Assembly: GCF_030813495.1 (NCBI RefSeq)
Contig: NZ_JAUSUI010000003.1
Location: forward strand, 248,001 to 312,000
Reading direction: 5' to 3'
Length of the DNA stretch: 64,000 bases
Source of the DNA: Ancylobacter polymorphus
Lineage (GTDB): Bacteria; Pseudomonadota; Alphaproteobacteria; Rhizobiales; Xanthobacteraceae
Shown one piece after another: positions 1 through 8,496 of the stretch. The position numbers and the translations under genes were made by a program. Numbering within the stretch: position 1 is the first letter of the stretch; each line of letters starts with the position of its first letter. Below the pieces are notes generated by a model. The model ran no database searches. It saw nothing but the letters and a program-made list of their open reading frames with translations, and was not told the DNA's origin.

Positions 1-654
1 ATGGCGGAAATCCTCCACAAGCTCGGCTATGTCCGCAAGGGCCACCTCGTCACCGTGACGCGCGACGATCTCGTCGGCCAGTACATTGGTCACACGGCGC
101 CGAAGACGAAGGAAGTCCTGAAGAAGGCGATGGGCGGCGTGCTGTTCATCGACGAGGCCTATTATCTCTACCGCCCCGAGAACGAGCGCGATTACGGGCA
201 GGAGGCGATCGAAATCCTGCTGCAGGTGATGGAGAACCAGCGCGACGACCTCGTCGTCATCCTCGCCGGCTATGCCGACCGGATGGAACGCTTCTTCACC
301 GCCAATCCGGGCTTCCGCTCGCGCGTCGCCCATCATGTCGACTTTCCCGACTATTCCGCCGCCGAGCTCGACGCCATTGGCGGGCGCATTCTCGACACCA
401 TGAACTACCGCATGAGCCGCGAGGCGGAGGAGGCGTTCCGCCGCTATATCGAGCTGCGCATGCAGCAGCCGCATTTCGCCAATGGCCGCTCGATCCGCAA
501 CGCGCTGGACCGCGCCCGGCTGCGTCAGGCCAACCGGCTGTTCAATTCCGACCGGCCGGTGACGGCGGACGACCTCGTCACCCTCGCCGCCGAGGACATT
601 CTCGCCAGCCGGGTGTTTTCCGGCGGCATCGACAGCTACCCGCCGCTGCGGTGA
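1..654 (+). CDS. cbbX: CbbX, Rubisco activase of the AAA+ family (5' end outside window)
   Basis: This is the C-terminal two thirds of CbbX, the AAA+ ATPase that remodels inhibited red-type Rubisco in Calvin-cycle bacteria. The frame is open from base 1 and encodes 217 residues, whereas CbbX is usually about 300, so the N-terminal part with the Walker A loop lies upstream and the ATG at base 1 is probably internal. Visible are a Walker B stretch ([12 protein letters not shown], residues 45-56), the sensor-1 region ([11 protein letters not shown]), an NPGFRSR arginine-finger segment and the C-terminal helical lid. The rpe gene follows in the same direction, as at the end of many cbb operons. 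Identification is firm; the true start is not visible. Confidence 0.93.
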   Translation: MAEILHKLGYVRKGHLVTVTRDDLVGQYIGHTAPKTKEVLKKAMGGVLFIDEAYYLYRPENERDYGQEAIEILLQVMENQRDDLVVILAGYADRMERFFTANPGFRSRVAHHVDFPDYSAAELDAIGGRILDTMNYRMSREAEEAFRRYIELRMQQPHFANGRSIRNALDRARLRQANRLFNSDRPVTADDLVTLAAEDILASRVFSGGIDSYPPLR

Positions 655-698
655 GAGCGTCAGGGCTCGATTCGGCCCGGGAGTGACGCCGCCAGCTT

Positions 699-786
699 CG
701 TCATCCCGGCCGAAGCGCAGCGCAGAGCCGGGATCGCTTTCCATTCGCACGATCCCGGATCGGCCTGTGGCCGTCCGGGATGACAC
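699..786. repeat. Palindromic intergenic repeat, family B, copy 1
   Basis: This roughly 88-bp element begins CGTCATCCCGGCC and ends with the near-complement CCGGGATGAC, with inner complementary GCCGGGATCG/CGATCCCGG arms. It fills the cbbX-rpe gap. Copies of the same design lie at 24962-25061 and 26495-26590. It should fold into a long hairpin on either strand. It resembles REP/RIME-type repeats; a function as an mRNA-end structure is an inference. Confidence 0.8.
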
Positions 787-807
787 CCGAGCAAGGATGA
801 TCGCTTC

Positions 808-1488
808 ATGGTTCTCATCGCCCCCTCCATGCTCGCCTCCGACTTCGCGCGCTTCGGCGAAGAGGTGCGCGACGTCGCCAGCGCCGGCGCCGACTGGATC
901 CATCTCGACGTGATGGACGGGCATTTCGTGCCCAACATCACCTTCGGGCCGGATGTCATCAAGGCCATGCGCCCGCACACGGACAAGGTCTTCGACGTGC
1001 ATCTGATGATCGAGCCGGTGGAGCCCTATATCGAGGCCTTCGCCAAGGCGGGCGCGGACATCATCACCGTGCAGGCCGAGGCGACGCACCATCTCGACCG
1101 CTGCCTCCAACTCATCCGCTCCCTCGGCAAGAAGGCCGGCGTGGCGCTCAACCCGGCGACGCATGAGAGCGCCGTCGCCTATGTGCTGGACAAGGTGGAC
1201 CTCATCCTGCCGATGACGGTCAATCCCGGCTTCGGCGGCCAGGCCTTCATTGCCGATGTGCTGCCGAAGATTTACCGGCTGCGGGCGATGATCGGCGAGC
1301 GCCCGATCCATCTCGAAGTCGATGGCGGGGTGACGCCTGAAACCGCCGCGCTCTGCGCTGCGGCGGGGGCGAATGTGCTGGTGGCCGGCTCGGCGGTGTT
1401 CAAGGGCGGCCGCGAGGCCTATGGCGCCAACATCGCCGCCATCCGCGAGGCCGGGCGCACCGCCCGGCGCGGGCGCGCCGCCGCCTGA
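808..1488 (+). CDS. rpe: Ribulose-phosphate 3-epimerase
   Basis: This 226-residue enzyme interconverts ribulose 5-phosphate and xylulose 5-phosphate, a step of the Calvin cycle and the pentose phosphate pathway. It has the full TIM-barrel length. The family signatures [12 protein letters not shown] (residues 32-43, metal and substrate ligands) and NPGFGGQ (about residue 142) are present, and VDGGV and the [12 protein letters not shown] phosphate-binding loop occur near the C-terminus. An AAGGATGA ribosome site precedes the ATG. It follows cbbX after a repeat-filled gap of about 150 bp, so it is probably the cbbE copy, though whether a second rpe exists cannot be told here. Confidence 0.95.
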   Translation: MVLIAPSMLASDFARFGEEVRDVASAGADWIHLDVMDGHFVPNITFGPDVIKAMRPHTDKVFDVHLMIEPVEPYIEAFAKAGADIITVQAEATHHLDRCLQLIRSLGKKAGVALNPATHESAVAYVLDKVDLILPMTVNPGFGGQAFIADVLPKIYRLRAMIGERPIHLEVDGGVTPETAALCAAAGANVLVAGSAVFKGGREAYGANIAAIREAGRTARRGRAAA

Positions 1489-1512
1489 GCGTGAAGCGGC
1501 CGCCGCTCGTCG

Positions 1513-2445
1513 TTAATTGAAGGCGTCTTCCGTCAGGTTGAGGATCAGCACCTGCCGCGCGCTGTCCGGAATGGACGGCGAGGCGCGCAACTCGACCCCG
1601 AGCGCGGGGCGGCGCTTCTGGATGATCTCCGCCACATCACTGGCCATGTCGGCGCTGCCGGCATGGAAGGAAAGCGTGTTGCTGGTGGTCTGCACCACGC
1701 CCGTGTCAGACACAACGACATCGAAGCCGGCCGCCTTCAGCGGGGCGGTGAAGGCGTCGACCCGCGCCTTGGGCACGGTGTTGATCGGCGCGAAGATGCG
1801 CACCGTATAGCCCGCCCCCGGCAGCGCCGCCGTCGCCGGCGCGGGCGGGTTTGCGGCGGGCGCATTCTGGGCCGGAGTCGGCGTGGTGCCGGCCAGCGGC
1901 ACCAGCGGATCGGCCGGGGCGGAGGTTGCGGGGCCGGGCGTGGCGGGTGAGGGCGCGGCCGATGCCGGCGCGGCGAGGGGCGTCGCGCTTGCGGCCGGTG
2001 GCGTCGCCGGCGCGGCGGCCTGCGGGGCCGGCGGCACTTCCAGCGCTGCAAGACGTTCGGAGAGCATAGCTTCGGCCCCGCGCAGCGTGGTGACCTCGTC
2101 GCGCAGGCTCAATACCTGCGCCGCGAGAAATGCGACACCGGCGAGCAGCAGCACCAGCACCAGCCCGAACAGAATCGGCAGCACCGGGGGCAGGGTGCGC
2201 GGGGCGGGGGCCTCGGCGCGCCTGGTCTCCAGCTCCAGCCGGCGCATCTGCAGCTTCAGCTGCTCGATGCCGAGCCAGCGCTGGAACGCCACCGGGTCCT
2301 GCGGCGGGCCCTTGGCGCGGTTGGGTGAGGCGGCGGGGGCAGGAACTCCCGGGGCAGGGGCCGCCGGCGCACGCGGCGCGGCGCCGGCCTCTTCGCCGGC
2401 ACGGGCCCGCACGGGGCCGATGGAGGGCTCAAGCTTGTCGATCAT
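1513..2445 (-). CDS. Proline/alanine-rich single-pass membrane protein, unknown function
   Basis: I do not recognise a family. With the start at 2445 the protein is 310 residues. A charged, Pro/Ala-rich cytoplasmic N-terminus is followed by one strong transmembrane helix (LPILFGLVLVLLLAGVAFLA) and a short segment that looks coiled (LRDEVTTLRGAEAMLSERLA). A low-complexity Pro/Ala/Thr linker of about 80 residues comes next, then a compact C-terminal domain of about 95 residues beginning GYTVRIFAPIN. That domain has the size and alternating pattern of SPOR or LytR-C-type envelope domains, which is only suggestive. The frame is open to an ATG at 2544, but the stretch before 2445 is arginine-rich and unlikely to be translated. 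It converges on rpe. Confidence 0.6.
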   Translation of the reverse strand: MIDKLEPSIGPVRARAGEEAGAAPRAPAAPAPGVPAPAASPNRAKGPPQDPVAFQRWLGIEQLKLQMRRLELETRRAEAPAPRTLPPVLPILFGLVLVLLLAGVAFLAAQVLSLRDEVTTLRGAEAMLSERLAALEVPPAPQAAAPATPPAASATPLAAPASAAPSPATPGPATSAPADPLVPLAGTTPTPAQNAPAANPPAPATAALPGAGYTVRIFAPINTVPKARVDAFTAPLKAAGFDVVVSDTGVVQTTSNTLSFHAGSADMASDVAEIIQKRRPALGVELRASPSIPDSARQVLILNLTEDAFN

Positions 2446-2610
2446 TCCGCGTTCCCGTCCGCCCATGGCCAGGCTTTCCGCCCCGTCGCCGCCGCGCGAA
2501 CGGCGCGGTGCTCCAGAGGCTTTCTCCCGGCCATAGTAGCGCAAGCCAAGGAGCGGGCGGACGAATCCTTACGAAATGGTTAAGACGGCCGATGGGCTCG
2601 CGGTGGCCGT

Positions 2611-3279
2611 TCAGCCCGCAGGTGCTCCGCTGGGCCGGCGGCGCGTGCGCGGCCGCTTGGCGATGCGGCCCTTGATCACCCGCAGCACCACCACGGTGGC
2701 GATCAGCATGACGAGGGTGATGCCGACCATCATGACGAGCCATTCGCCCTGGCTGTGGCCGCCCATTTCGCTGGCGCTCTTCCCGGCCAGCCAGCCCGGG
2801 GCGAGCATGACCGGCGCCCAGACGATGGCCGAGGAGACGTTGGCGAGCTGAAACCGGCGCTGATCCATCCGCATCATGCCGGCGACCAGCGGCATGGTGG
2901 CGCGCACCGGCCCGAAGAAGCGGCCGACGAACACGGAGGCGAAGCCGAAGCGGCGGAAGAACAGCCGCGCCTGCGCCACCTGCTCGCGGTAGCGCAGCAG
3001 CGGCCGGCGATGCACTACGCGCGGCCCGAGCCAGCGCCCGAGCCAGTAGGAGACGACATCGCCGAGAACCGCGCCGGCAATGGCGGCGGCGATGACCGGA
3101 AGCGGTGAGACGATTCCCGTGCCCACAAGCCCGCCAATAGCGAGCATGAGGGCGGTGGCGGGGATGAGAATGCCAACGAGGACCAGCGATTCGCCGAAGG
3201 CGATGAGGCCGATGACCAGCGGGACCAGATAGTCGTGGCCGCTCAAAAACGCGACCACCTCGGCGGATAGAGCTTCCAT
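2611..3279 (-). CDS. DedA family inner-membrane protein
   Basis: This 222-residue polytopic protein belongs to the DedA/SNARE-associated (VTT) family, implicated in lipid flipping and membrane proton-motive-force homeostasis. It has an N-terminal amphipathic segment followed by ILIPATALMLAIGG, the family signature GRFFGPVRATMPLVAG (about residues 119-134), and several hydrophobic helices. The C-terminal tail is basic (KGRIAKRPRTRRRP). The ATG at 3279 is the natural start. It is divergent from the MscS gene across a gap of about 217 bp in which I see no clear motif. The substrate cannot be assigned. Confidence 0.88.
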   Translation of the reverse strand: MEALSAEVVAFLSGHDYLVPLVIGLIAFGESLVLVGILIPATALMLAIGGLVGTGIVSPLPVIAAAIAGAVLGDVVSYWLGRWLGPRVVHRRPLLRYREQVAQARLFFRRFGFASVFVGRFFGPVRATMPLVAGMMRMDQRRFQLANVSSAIVWAPVMLAPGWLAGKSASEMGGHSQGEWLVMMVGITLVMLIATVVVLRVIKGRIAKRPRTRRRPSGAPAG

Positions 3280-3496
3280 AGCCTCTCACTGACGCAAGGT
3301 AACGGCACCAATGTGCTGATGAAGGTGACGGGAGCAAGGCGGGGCGACATTGCGCCGCTGCGTCGGGTCCGCGATAGCGGCGGCGGAACCTTTCACCGCG
3401 ACGGGCGTTTAACGAGCCGCACCCGCCATTCCGGCTCCCTCACCTCGGCGTGCTCTGGGCCTCACCGCCGAAGAGCCGCGAACGACGGAAGGCCTC

Positions 3497-5869
3497 ATGC
3501 CGCTGCGTGCTCTAAGCCGCCTGCTCCTCGCCCTTTCCCTTCTCCTCACCCCGCTCTTCGCCGGCCCACTGGCGGCCCAGACCGCCGGTGCCTCCACCGC
3601 CGTCGAGGCCCCACCCGCCGCCTCCCCGGTGCCGGAGGGCCGCACCAGCGATCTCAGGGCATTGCTCGACACGCTGAGCAATGAGGCGGCGCGCGCCCGC
3701 TTCCTCGGGCAGCTGCGGGCACTGGTGGATAGCGAGGCCGGAACGGCGGCGCCGGCGGGCGCCACTGAGCAGGCCGCGCCGGGCCGCGACGACTGGCTCT
3801 CCGGCGCTACCCAGTCGCTCGGCGCCTTCTCCGGCTCCGTGCTCTCGCTGGTCGGCGAGATCGAGCAATTGCCGGCGCAGGCCGAGAAGCTGTTCAGCGA
3901 CCTCGCCGATCCATTGGTGCTGGAGCGCGTCGGCTGGGCGGTGACGATGATTATCGCCGTACTCGCCGCCGCCCTGCTGGCCGAGTATATCGCGAAGCGG
4001 CTGCTCGCCGGGCTGCGGCGGGCGATCGAGGCCCGGCCGACGCGCGGCCTGTTCATGCGCGCGCTGCTGCTGGCGCTGCGCACGCTGATCGACATCGTGC
4101 CCATCGCCGCCTTCGCGGCGGCGGCCTTCGGTGTGCTGGCGCTGGTGGAGCTGAATTTCATCGTCCGCCTCGCCGTCGTTACCGTCATCAACGCCAATGT
4201 GCTGGCGCGGCTGATCCTGGTCGGCGCGCGGGCGGTGCTGACGCCGGACGCGCCGCAGATGCGGCTGTTTCCGCTCGATCACGAAAGCGCCGCGTATGGC
4301 TATCTCTGGGTGCGCCGCTTCACCTACACGCTGGTCTACGGCCATTTCCTGCTGCGTGCCGCCTGGGTGCTGGGCCTTGCTTTGCCCACCTACCGCTTCT
4401 TCGGCAATCTGCTCGGCCTGTTCGTCGCCGGCATGGCCGTGGTGTTCGTGCTGCAGATCAGGGGCGGGGTGGCGCGACGGCTGCGGCGTCTCGGCGCGCG
4501 CGAGGGGCGGGTGGCGCGGCTGCGCAACGCCGTCGCCGATTTCTGGCACGTCCTCGCCATTGCCTATGTCATCGCCGGCTTTCTCGTCTGGACGCTCGAT
4601 GTCGATGGCGGCTTCGCCTTCCTCGCGCGCGCCACACTGCTCTCGCTGCTCACTCTCGCCCTCGCCGCGCTGATCATCGCGCTGATGCTGCGGGCCTTCG
4701 AACGGGTGTTCAAGCTCAATGCCGAGATGCGCACCCGCTACCCCTTGCTGGAGGCGCGCGCCAACCGCTATCTGCCGGCGCTGCGCAGCGCCATGCAGGG
4801 ACTGGTGATGCTGGTCGCCGCGCTGGTGCTGCTGGAAATCTGGGGTGCCCGCCCGTTCGAGCGGCTGGCGTCCGAGGCCGGGCGGCTGGCGGTGGGGCGG
4901 CTCATCTCCATCGGCGTGGTCGTGCTGGTCGGGCTTGTGCTGTGGGAAATCTCCACCGCCTTCGCCGAGCGGCTGCGGGCCGCCAACCCCAATTCCACCC
5001 GGCTGAAGACGCTGCTGCCGTTTTTGCAGAACGCCTTCCGCGTGGTGCTGCTCACCATTGGCAGCCTGATCCTGCTCTCCGAAATCGGCATCAACATCGC
5101 TCCGCTGCTGGCCGGCGCCGGCGTGCTGGGCCTTGCCATCGGCTTCGGGGCGCAGACGCTGGTGAAGGACGTGATCACGGGCGTGTTCATACTGATGGAG
5201 GACACCATCTCGGTGGGAGATGTGGTGGAGGTCGGCGCCCATGCCGGGCTGGTGGAGAAAATCACCATCCGCACCGTCCATATGCGCGACTTCGACGGTA
5301 ACGTTCATTCCATCCCCTTCGGCGAGGTCCAGACGGTCAAGAACATGTCGAAGGACTTCGCCTATGCGGTGGTGGATGTGCGCATCGCCTATCGCGAGAG
5401 CATCGATGAAGCGCTGGCACTGATGGCGGAAGTCGCGGCCGATATGGCGGCGAACGGGCCGCTGGCGGAAACCATCACCGAGCCGTTCGAGGTGGTCGGC
5501 GTCGAGGCGCTGGACCCCTCGCATATCCAGCTGCGCGGCCGATTCAAGACCCGCCCGCTCGGTCAGTGGAACGTGCGGCGTGAATTCTACCGCCGCATCA
5601 AGGCCGCCTTCGATGTGCGCGGCATCGAGATGCCCTATCCGCATCAGACGGTTTATCTCGGCACCGACAAGAAGGGCATGGCCCCGCCGCTGCGGGTGGT
5701 GAACCAGAGCGCGGAGGAACTTGCCCCGCCCGCGCGTCCCCGCCGCGCCGCCGCACGCGCGGCAGCCGCCACGCCGGGCCCGATGATCGAGGAGCACCCC
5801 GGCGCGCGCGAGCGCAGCGAGGAGGATGAGGAGCCGGTGCTGCCCGCCATCGAGGAGCGGCGGCATTAG
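3497..5869 (+). CDS. Large MscS-family mechanosensitive channel
   Basis: This 790-residue inner-membrane channel should release solutes on hypo-osmotic shock. A signal peptide covers residues 1 to about 27, ending LAGPLAAQ-like, and an extended periplasmic region of about 100 residues follows. Multiple transmembrane helices come next. The MscS core begins near residue 530 with the pore helix GAGVLGLAIGFGAQTLVKD, then the beta domain (SVGDVVEVGAHAGLVEKI, IRTVHMRDFDGNVHSIPFGE). The C-terminal tail is charged and Pro/Ala/Glu-rich. The length and the extra helices resemble the YbiO/YnaI/YbdG-type large homologues rather than the 286-residue MscS. It stands alone as a transcription unit. Confidence 0.92.
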   Translation: MPLRALSRLLLALSLLLTPLFAGPLAAQTAGASTAVEAPPAASPVPEGRTSDLRALLDTLSNEAARARFLGQLRALVDSEAGTAAPAGATEQAAPGRDDWLSGATQSLGAFSGSVLSLVGEIEQLPAQAEKLFSDLADPLVLERVGWAVTMIIAVLAAALLAEYIAKRLLAGLRRAIEARPTRGLFMRALLLALRTLIDIVPIAAFAAAAFGVLALVELNFIVRLAVVTVINANVLARLILVGARAVLTPDAPQMRLFPLDHESAAYGYLWVRRFTYTLVYGHFLLRAAWVLGLALPTYRFFGNLLGLFVAGMAVVFVLQIRGGVARRLRRLGAREGRVARLRNAVADFWHVLAIAYVIAGFLVWTLDVDGGFAFLARATLLSLLTLALAALIIALMLRAFERVFKLNAEMRTRYPLLEARANRYLPALRSAMQGLVMLVAALVLLEIWGARPFERLASEAGRLAVGRLISIGVVVLVGLVLWEISTAFAERLRAANPNSTRLKTLLPFLQNAFRVVLLTIGSLILLSEIGINIAPLLAGAGVLGLAIGFGAQTLVKDVITGVFILMEDTISVGDVVEVGAHAGLVEKITIRTVHMRDFDGNVHSIPFGEVQTVKNMSKDFAYAVVDVRIAYRESIDEALALMAEVAADMAANGPLAETITEPFEVVGVEALDPSHIQLRGRFKTRPLGQWNVRREFYRRIKAAFDVRGIEMPYPHQTVYLGTDKKGMAPPLRVVNQSAEELAPPARPRRAAARAAAATPGPMIEEHPGARERSEEDEEPVLPAIEERRH

Positions 5870-5987
5870 GCGCCCGCTTGGCGCAAACGCCGCCCGGAGG
5901 TAACGGGAGAGGATTGAGCGGGCGCGACAAAGCCGCGATGATGCGGCGCGCCGGCTCCGGGCCGGAATCCGTGGAGCCGCGCCTTTC

Positions 5988-6968
5988 ATGCTGAGCCGTC
6001 TTATCCGCCACCCCGTGTCGCTAATCATCGGGGTGATCCTCGGCTTGTTCGCGGCGTATGAGACCAGCGTGCGCTTCTTCGCCTATACCGGCGATGCCTA
6101 TGTGATGAGCGACATCGTCGTGCTCTCCGCCCAGGTGGAGGGGCCGGTGTCGCGGCTGGCGGTGCAGAACAACCAGAGCGTCACCGCCGACCAGCTATTG
6201 TTCGAGATCGAGCGCACGCCCTATGCCTTGAAGCTGCGGGAAACGCAGGCGGCGCTGGCCACCGCCCGCGCCAATCTCGAACTGGCGCAGGACGAGGTGA
6301 ACGCGGCCAAGGCCGCCGTCACCTCCGCGCAGGCCGTGCAGACCAACGCCGAAGACCAGCTGACGCGGATCAAGACCCTGGAGAAGGAAGGCTATTCGCC
6401 CGAAGCGACGCTCGATGTCGCCACCCGCGATGTCGCCACCGCCAGCGCCAATGTGACGGCCGCCGGGGCGCAGCTCGCGGTGGCGGCGCGGCGCGTGTCG
6501 GTGGCGCAGGCGGCCATCGAATCCGCCGCCGCCGCAGTGGCAAAGGCGCAGTACGATCTCTCGAAAACCGTGATCAACGCCCCCGATGCCGGCCGCGTCG
6601 CGCCGTTCGTCACCCGTGTGGGCGATTATCTTCGCCCGGGCAGCGAGGTGATGGCGATCGTCACCGACAAGCGCCGCCGGGTGGTGGCCAATGTCAGCGA
6701 ACGCCATCTCGCCCGCATCCGGGTCGGCCAGCGGGCGCTGCTCACCCTCGGTTCCGACCCGTGGGCGCTGCATTGGGGCCGGGTCAGCGGCATTGCCGGC
6801 GGCGTCGCCCGCACGCCCGACAACCCGCAGGTCATTCCCTATGTCGAGCCGACCACGGACTGGGTGCGGCTGCCCCGGCGCTTTCCAGTGGAGGTGACGC
6901 TGGACGCCTGGCCCGAGGGGCTCGGCCTGTTCAACGGCGCCGATGCCCGCGTGCTGATCTGGTTCTGA
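5988..6968 (+). CDS. HlyD-family periplasmic adaptor (AaeA/EmrA-like)
   Basis: This 326-residue membrane-fusion protein has one N-terminal anchor helix (VSLIIGVILGLFAAYE) and a lipoyl-like half-motif (VVLSAQVEGPVSRLAVQNNQ). Next comes a long Ala-rich alpha-helical hairpin with repeated Ala/Gln/Val heptads (residues about 80-190), then the second lipoyl half (VINAPDAGRVAPFV) and a beta-barrel domain. It probably links an inner-membrane pump to an outer-membrane channel. The next gene, a FUSC-family protein, starts 3 bp downstream of its stop, the arrangement of aromatic-acid/fusaric-acid efflux pairs. The small DUF1656 protein often found with such pairs is absent, and the substrate is unknown. 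Confidence 0.88.
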   Translation: MLSRLIRHPVSLIIGVILGLFAAYETSVRFFAYTGDAYVMSDIVVLSAQVEGPVSRLAVQNNQSVTADQLLFEIERTPYALKLRETQAALATARANLELAQDEVNAAKAAVTSAQAVQTNAEDQLTRIKTLEKEGYSPEATLDVATRDVATASANVTAAGAQLAVAARRVSVAQAAIESAAAAVAKAQYDLSKTVINAPDAGRVAPFVTRVGDYLRPGSEVMAIVTDKRRRVVANVSERHLARIRVGQRALLTLGSDPWALHWGRVSGIAGGVARTPDNPQVIPYVEPTTDWVRLPRRFPVEVTLDAWPEGLGLFNGADARVLIWF

Positions 6969-6971
6969 GCC

Positions 6972-8015
6972 ATGGTGGAGCCGGGCGGCGGGATCAGCGA
7001 TATCGACCGGCAGGCCTTCGCCACCGCCACCGGCGTGCTGGCGGCTGTCTATATCGCCCTGCTGATGGGGCTGGATGAGCCCTATTGGGCAGCGCTCAGC
7101 GTGATGATTATCGCCAATGTCGACCGCGACGCGCTGTTCACCAAGGGCGTGCTGCGGGTGCTCGGCACCTTCATCGGCGTGATCGGCGGCTACTATATCG
7201 GCCAGTGGGCGGAGGGCTATAATCTCATGCAGCTGGCGCTCGTGACCATTGCCGCGGCGGTGGGCACCTATGGCCGCCAGCGCAGCGCCTATGGCTATGC
7301 CTGGTTCTATGGTGGGCTCACCTTCGCGCTGGTCATGCTCTACACCATGACCCAGCCGGCGCAGCTTTACGGCTTCGCGCATTATCGCTGCTTCGAGATC
7401 GTGATCGGCGTGGTGTGCGGCACGTTGTCGAGCTGGGCGCTGGGGCCGCGGGCGGGGGAACTGCATGCGCGGCTGAAGGCGCAGGCGGCGGCCACCACCG
7501 CGCTCAATGCCGAGCGCCAGTCGCTCATCGCCGGGCTCGGCGCCTTCACCATCATCATCGTCTGGTCGCTGTTCGATCTGCCGCAACTGCCGCAGGTGCT
7601 GATTTCCAGCCTCATCGTGGTGGACAGCGACCCGCTGGCGACGCGTCATCGCGGTTTCCAGCGCATTCTGGGCTGCATGCTCGGCGGCACGGCGGCGCTG
7701 CTGGTGATCCTGATCGACGCCGCCGACCCCTGGTGGTGGGCGTCGATGCTGTTTCTCGGCGTGTTCTCCTTCGCCCGCATCCACCTGGGCAAATCGACCC
7801 AGGCCTATATCGGCACCCAGTCCGCCATCGCCTATCTCGTCACGCTGGTCAGCGCTTCCCCGCCCGACAGCCTCGCCCCGCCGGTCGACCGGCTGGTCGG
7901 CATCGTCATCGGGGTCAGCTTGATGACGGTGCTGGTGTGGGCGCTCAACCCGCCGGCCAAGGCGGGCTCGTCGGCGGAAACGCCCACGGACACACCGGCG
8001 AAGAAGCCCGCCTGA
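6972..8015 (+). CDS. FUSC family inner-membrane efflux component
   Basis: This 347-residue protein has two sets of hydrophobic helices separated by a cytoplasmic region, as in fusaric-acid resistance/aromatic acid exporters. The N-terminal block includes FATATGVLAAVYIALLMGLD and YWAALSVMIIANVDRD; the second block begins about residue 180. It is shorter than AaeB (about 650 residues), closer to compact FUSC proteins. It is translationally close-coupled to the HlyD adaptor upstream. Its stop at 8015 directly abuts the stop of the convergent gene at 8016, leaving no base for a separate terminator. Confidence 0.87.
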   Translation: MVEPGGGISDIDRQAFATATGVLAAVYIALLMGLDEPYWAALSVMIIANVDRDALFTKGVLRVLGTFIGVIGGYYIGQWAEGYNLMQLALVTIAAAVGTYGRQRSAYGYAWFYGGLTFALVMLYTMTQPAQLYGFAHYRCFEIVIGVVCGTLSSWALGPRAGELHARLKAQAAATTALNAERQSLIAGLGAFTIIIVWSLFDLPQLPQVLISSLIVVDSDPLATRHRGFQRILGCMLGGTAALLVILIDAADPWWWASMLFLGVFSFARIHLGKSTQAYIGTQSAIAYLVTLVSASPPDSLAPPVDRLVGIVIGVSLMTVLVWALNPPAKAGSSAETPTDTPAKKPA

Positions 8016-8351
8016 TCAGTCCTCCTCCCGCGAGGGGGCAATCGCGTCAAGCAGCGTGTCGGGATCGGTCCCGCGCGGCACGCTGAGCCAGCGCCCCGGG
8101 CGTCCGGCGGGAATGACGATGACGGCGTTCTTCGGGCAGATGTCCAGGCAGGGCACCTCGATGACCGCGACCCCCGCGCCCTTGCGGTGCGGCTTCTTCA
8201 TCGGCTTGCCGCCCTCGCGCCGGGCGATGGCGGCGCGCAGCGCCTTGGGCAGGGTCTCGTCAGAACCGGGGCCGAAGCCGCCGTCGAGCTTCTTCGCGCA
8301 TTTGCGGCAGACGAGGACCACATCGGTCCAGTCGGCTTTGATCGGCTTCAT
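8016..8351 (-). CDS. Small ferredoxin-like protein, thioredoxin-fold 2Fe-2S type
   Basis: This protein of about 111 residues starts at the ATG at 8351; the longer open frame upstream to 8510 is arginine/proline-rich and is unlikely to be coding. It has two cysteine pairs, VCRKCAKK near the N-terminus and CLDICPKNAV about 55 residues later. This spacing is typical of thioredoxin-like 2Fe-2S ferredoxins of the (2Fe-2S) ferredoxin/DUF1636-like class. An electron-transfer role is inferred from those four cysteines; no partner gene is evident. It lies 145 bp downstream of the RND permease on the same strand. Confidence 0.7.
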   Translation of the reverse strand: MKPIKADWTDVVLVCRKCAKKLDGGFGPGSDETLPKALRAAIARREGGKPMKKPHRKGAGVAVIEVPCLDICPKNAVIVIPAGRPGRWLSVPRGTDPDTLLDAIAPSREED

Positions 8352-8496
8352 GCGCGGCGGCATCCTGGCGGCGGGAGGCTCTATGTGCCATCGCCCGCCG
8401 CTCCTGTCGAACGAGACCGGCCGGAAGAACCGCGCTCCCATGCGCCGAGGGGGCAACCGACGCGTGGGAAGCGGCCTCCCGACCGGGTAGCAAGGC

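Noticed and set aside
699-786. Possible transposon end or insertion sequence remnant
   Set aside because: The element has inverted symmetry but no transposase remnant or target-site duplication, and similar copies occur in other gaps, so it is listed as a palindromic repeat.
3512-6028. Minus-strand open frame of 838 codons opposite the MscS gene
   Set aside because: It is low in hydrophobic helices and dominated by His, Gln, Arg and Gly, unlike a real protein. The plus strand has the intact MscS core and signal peptide.
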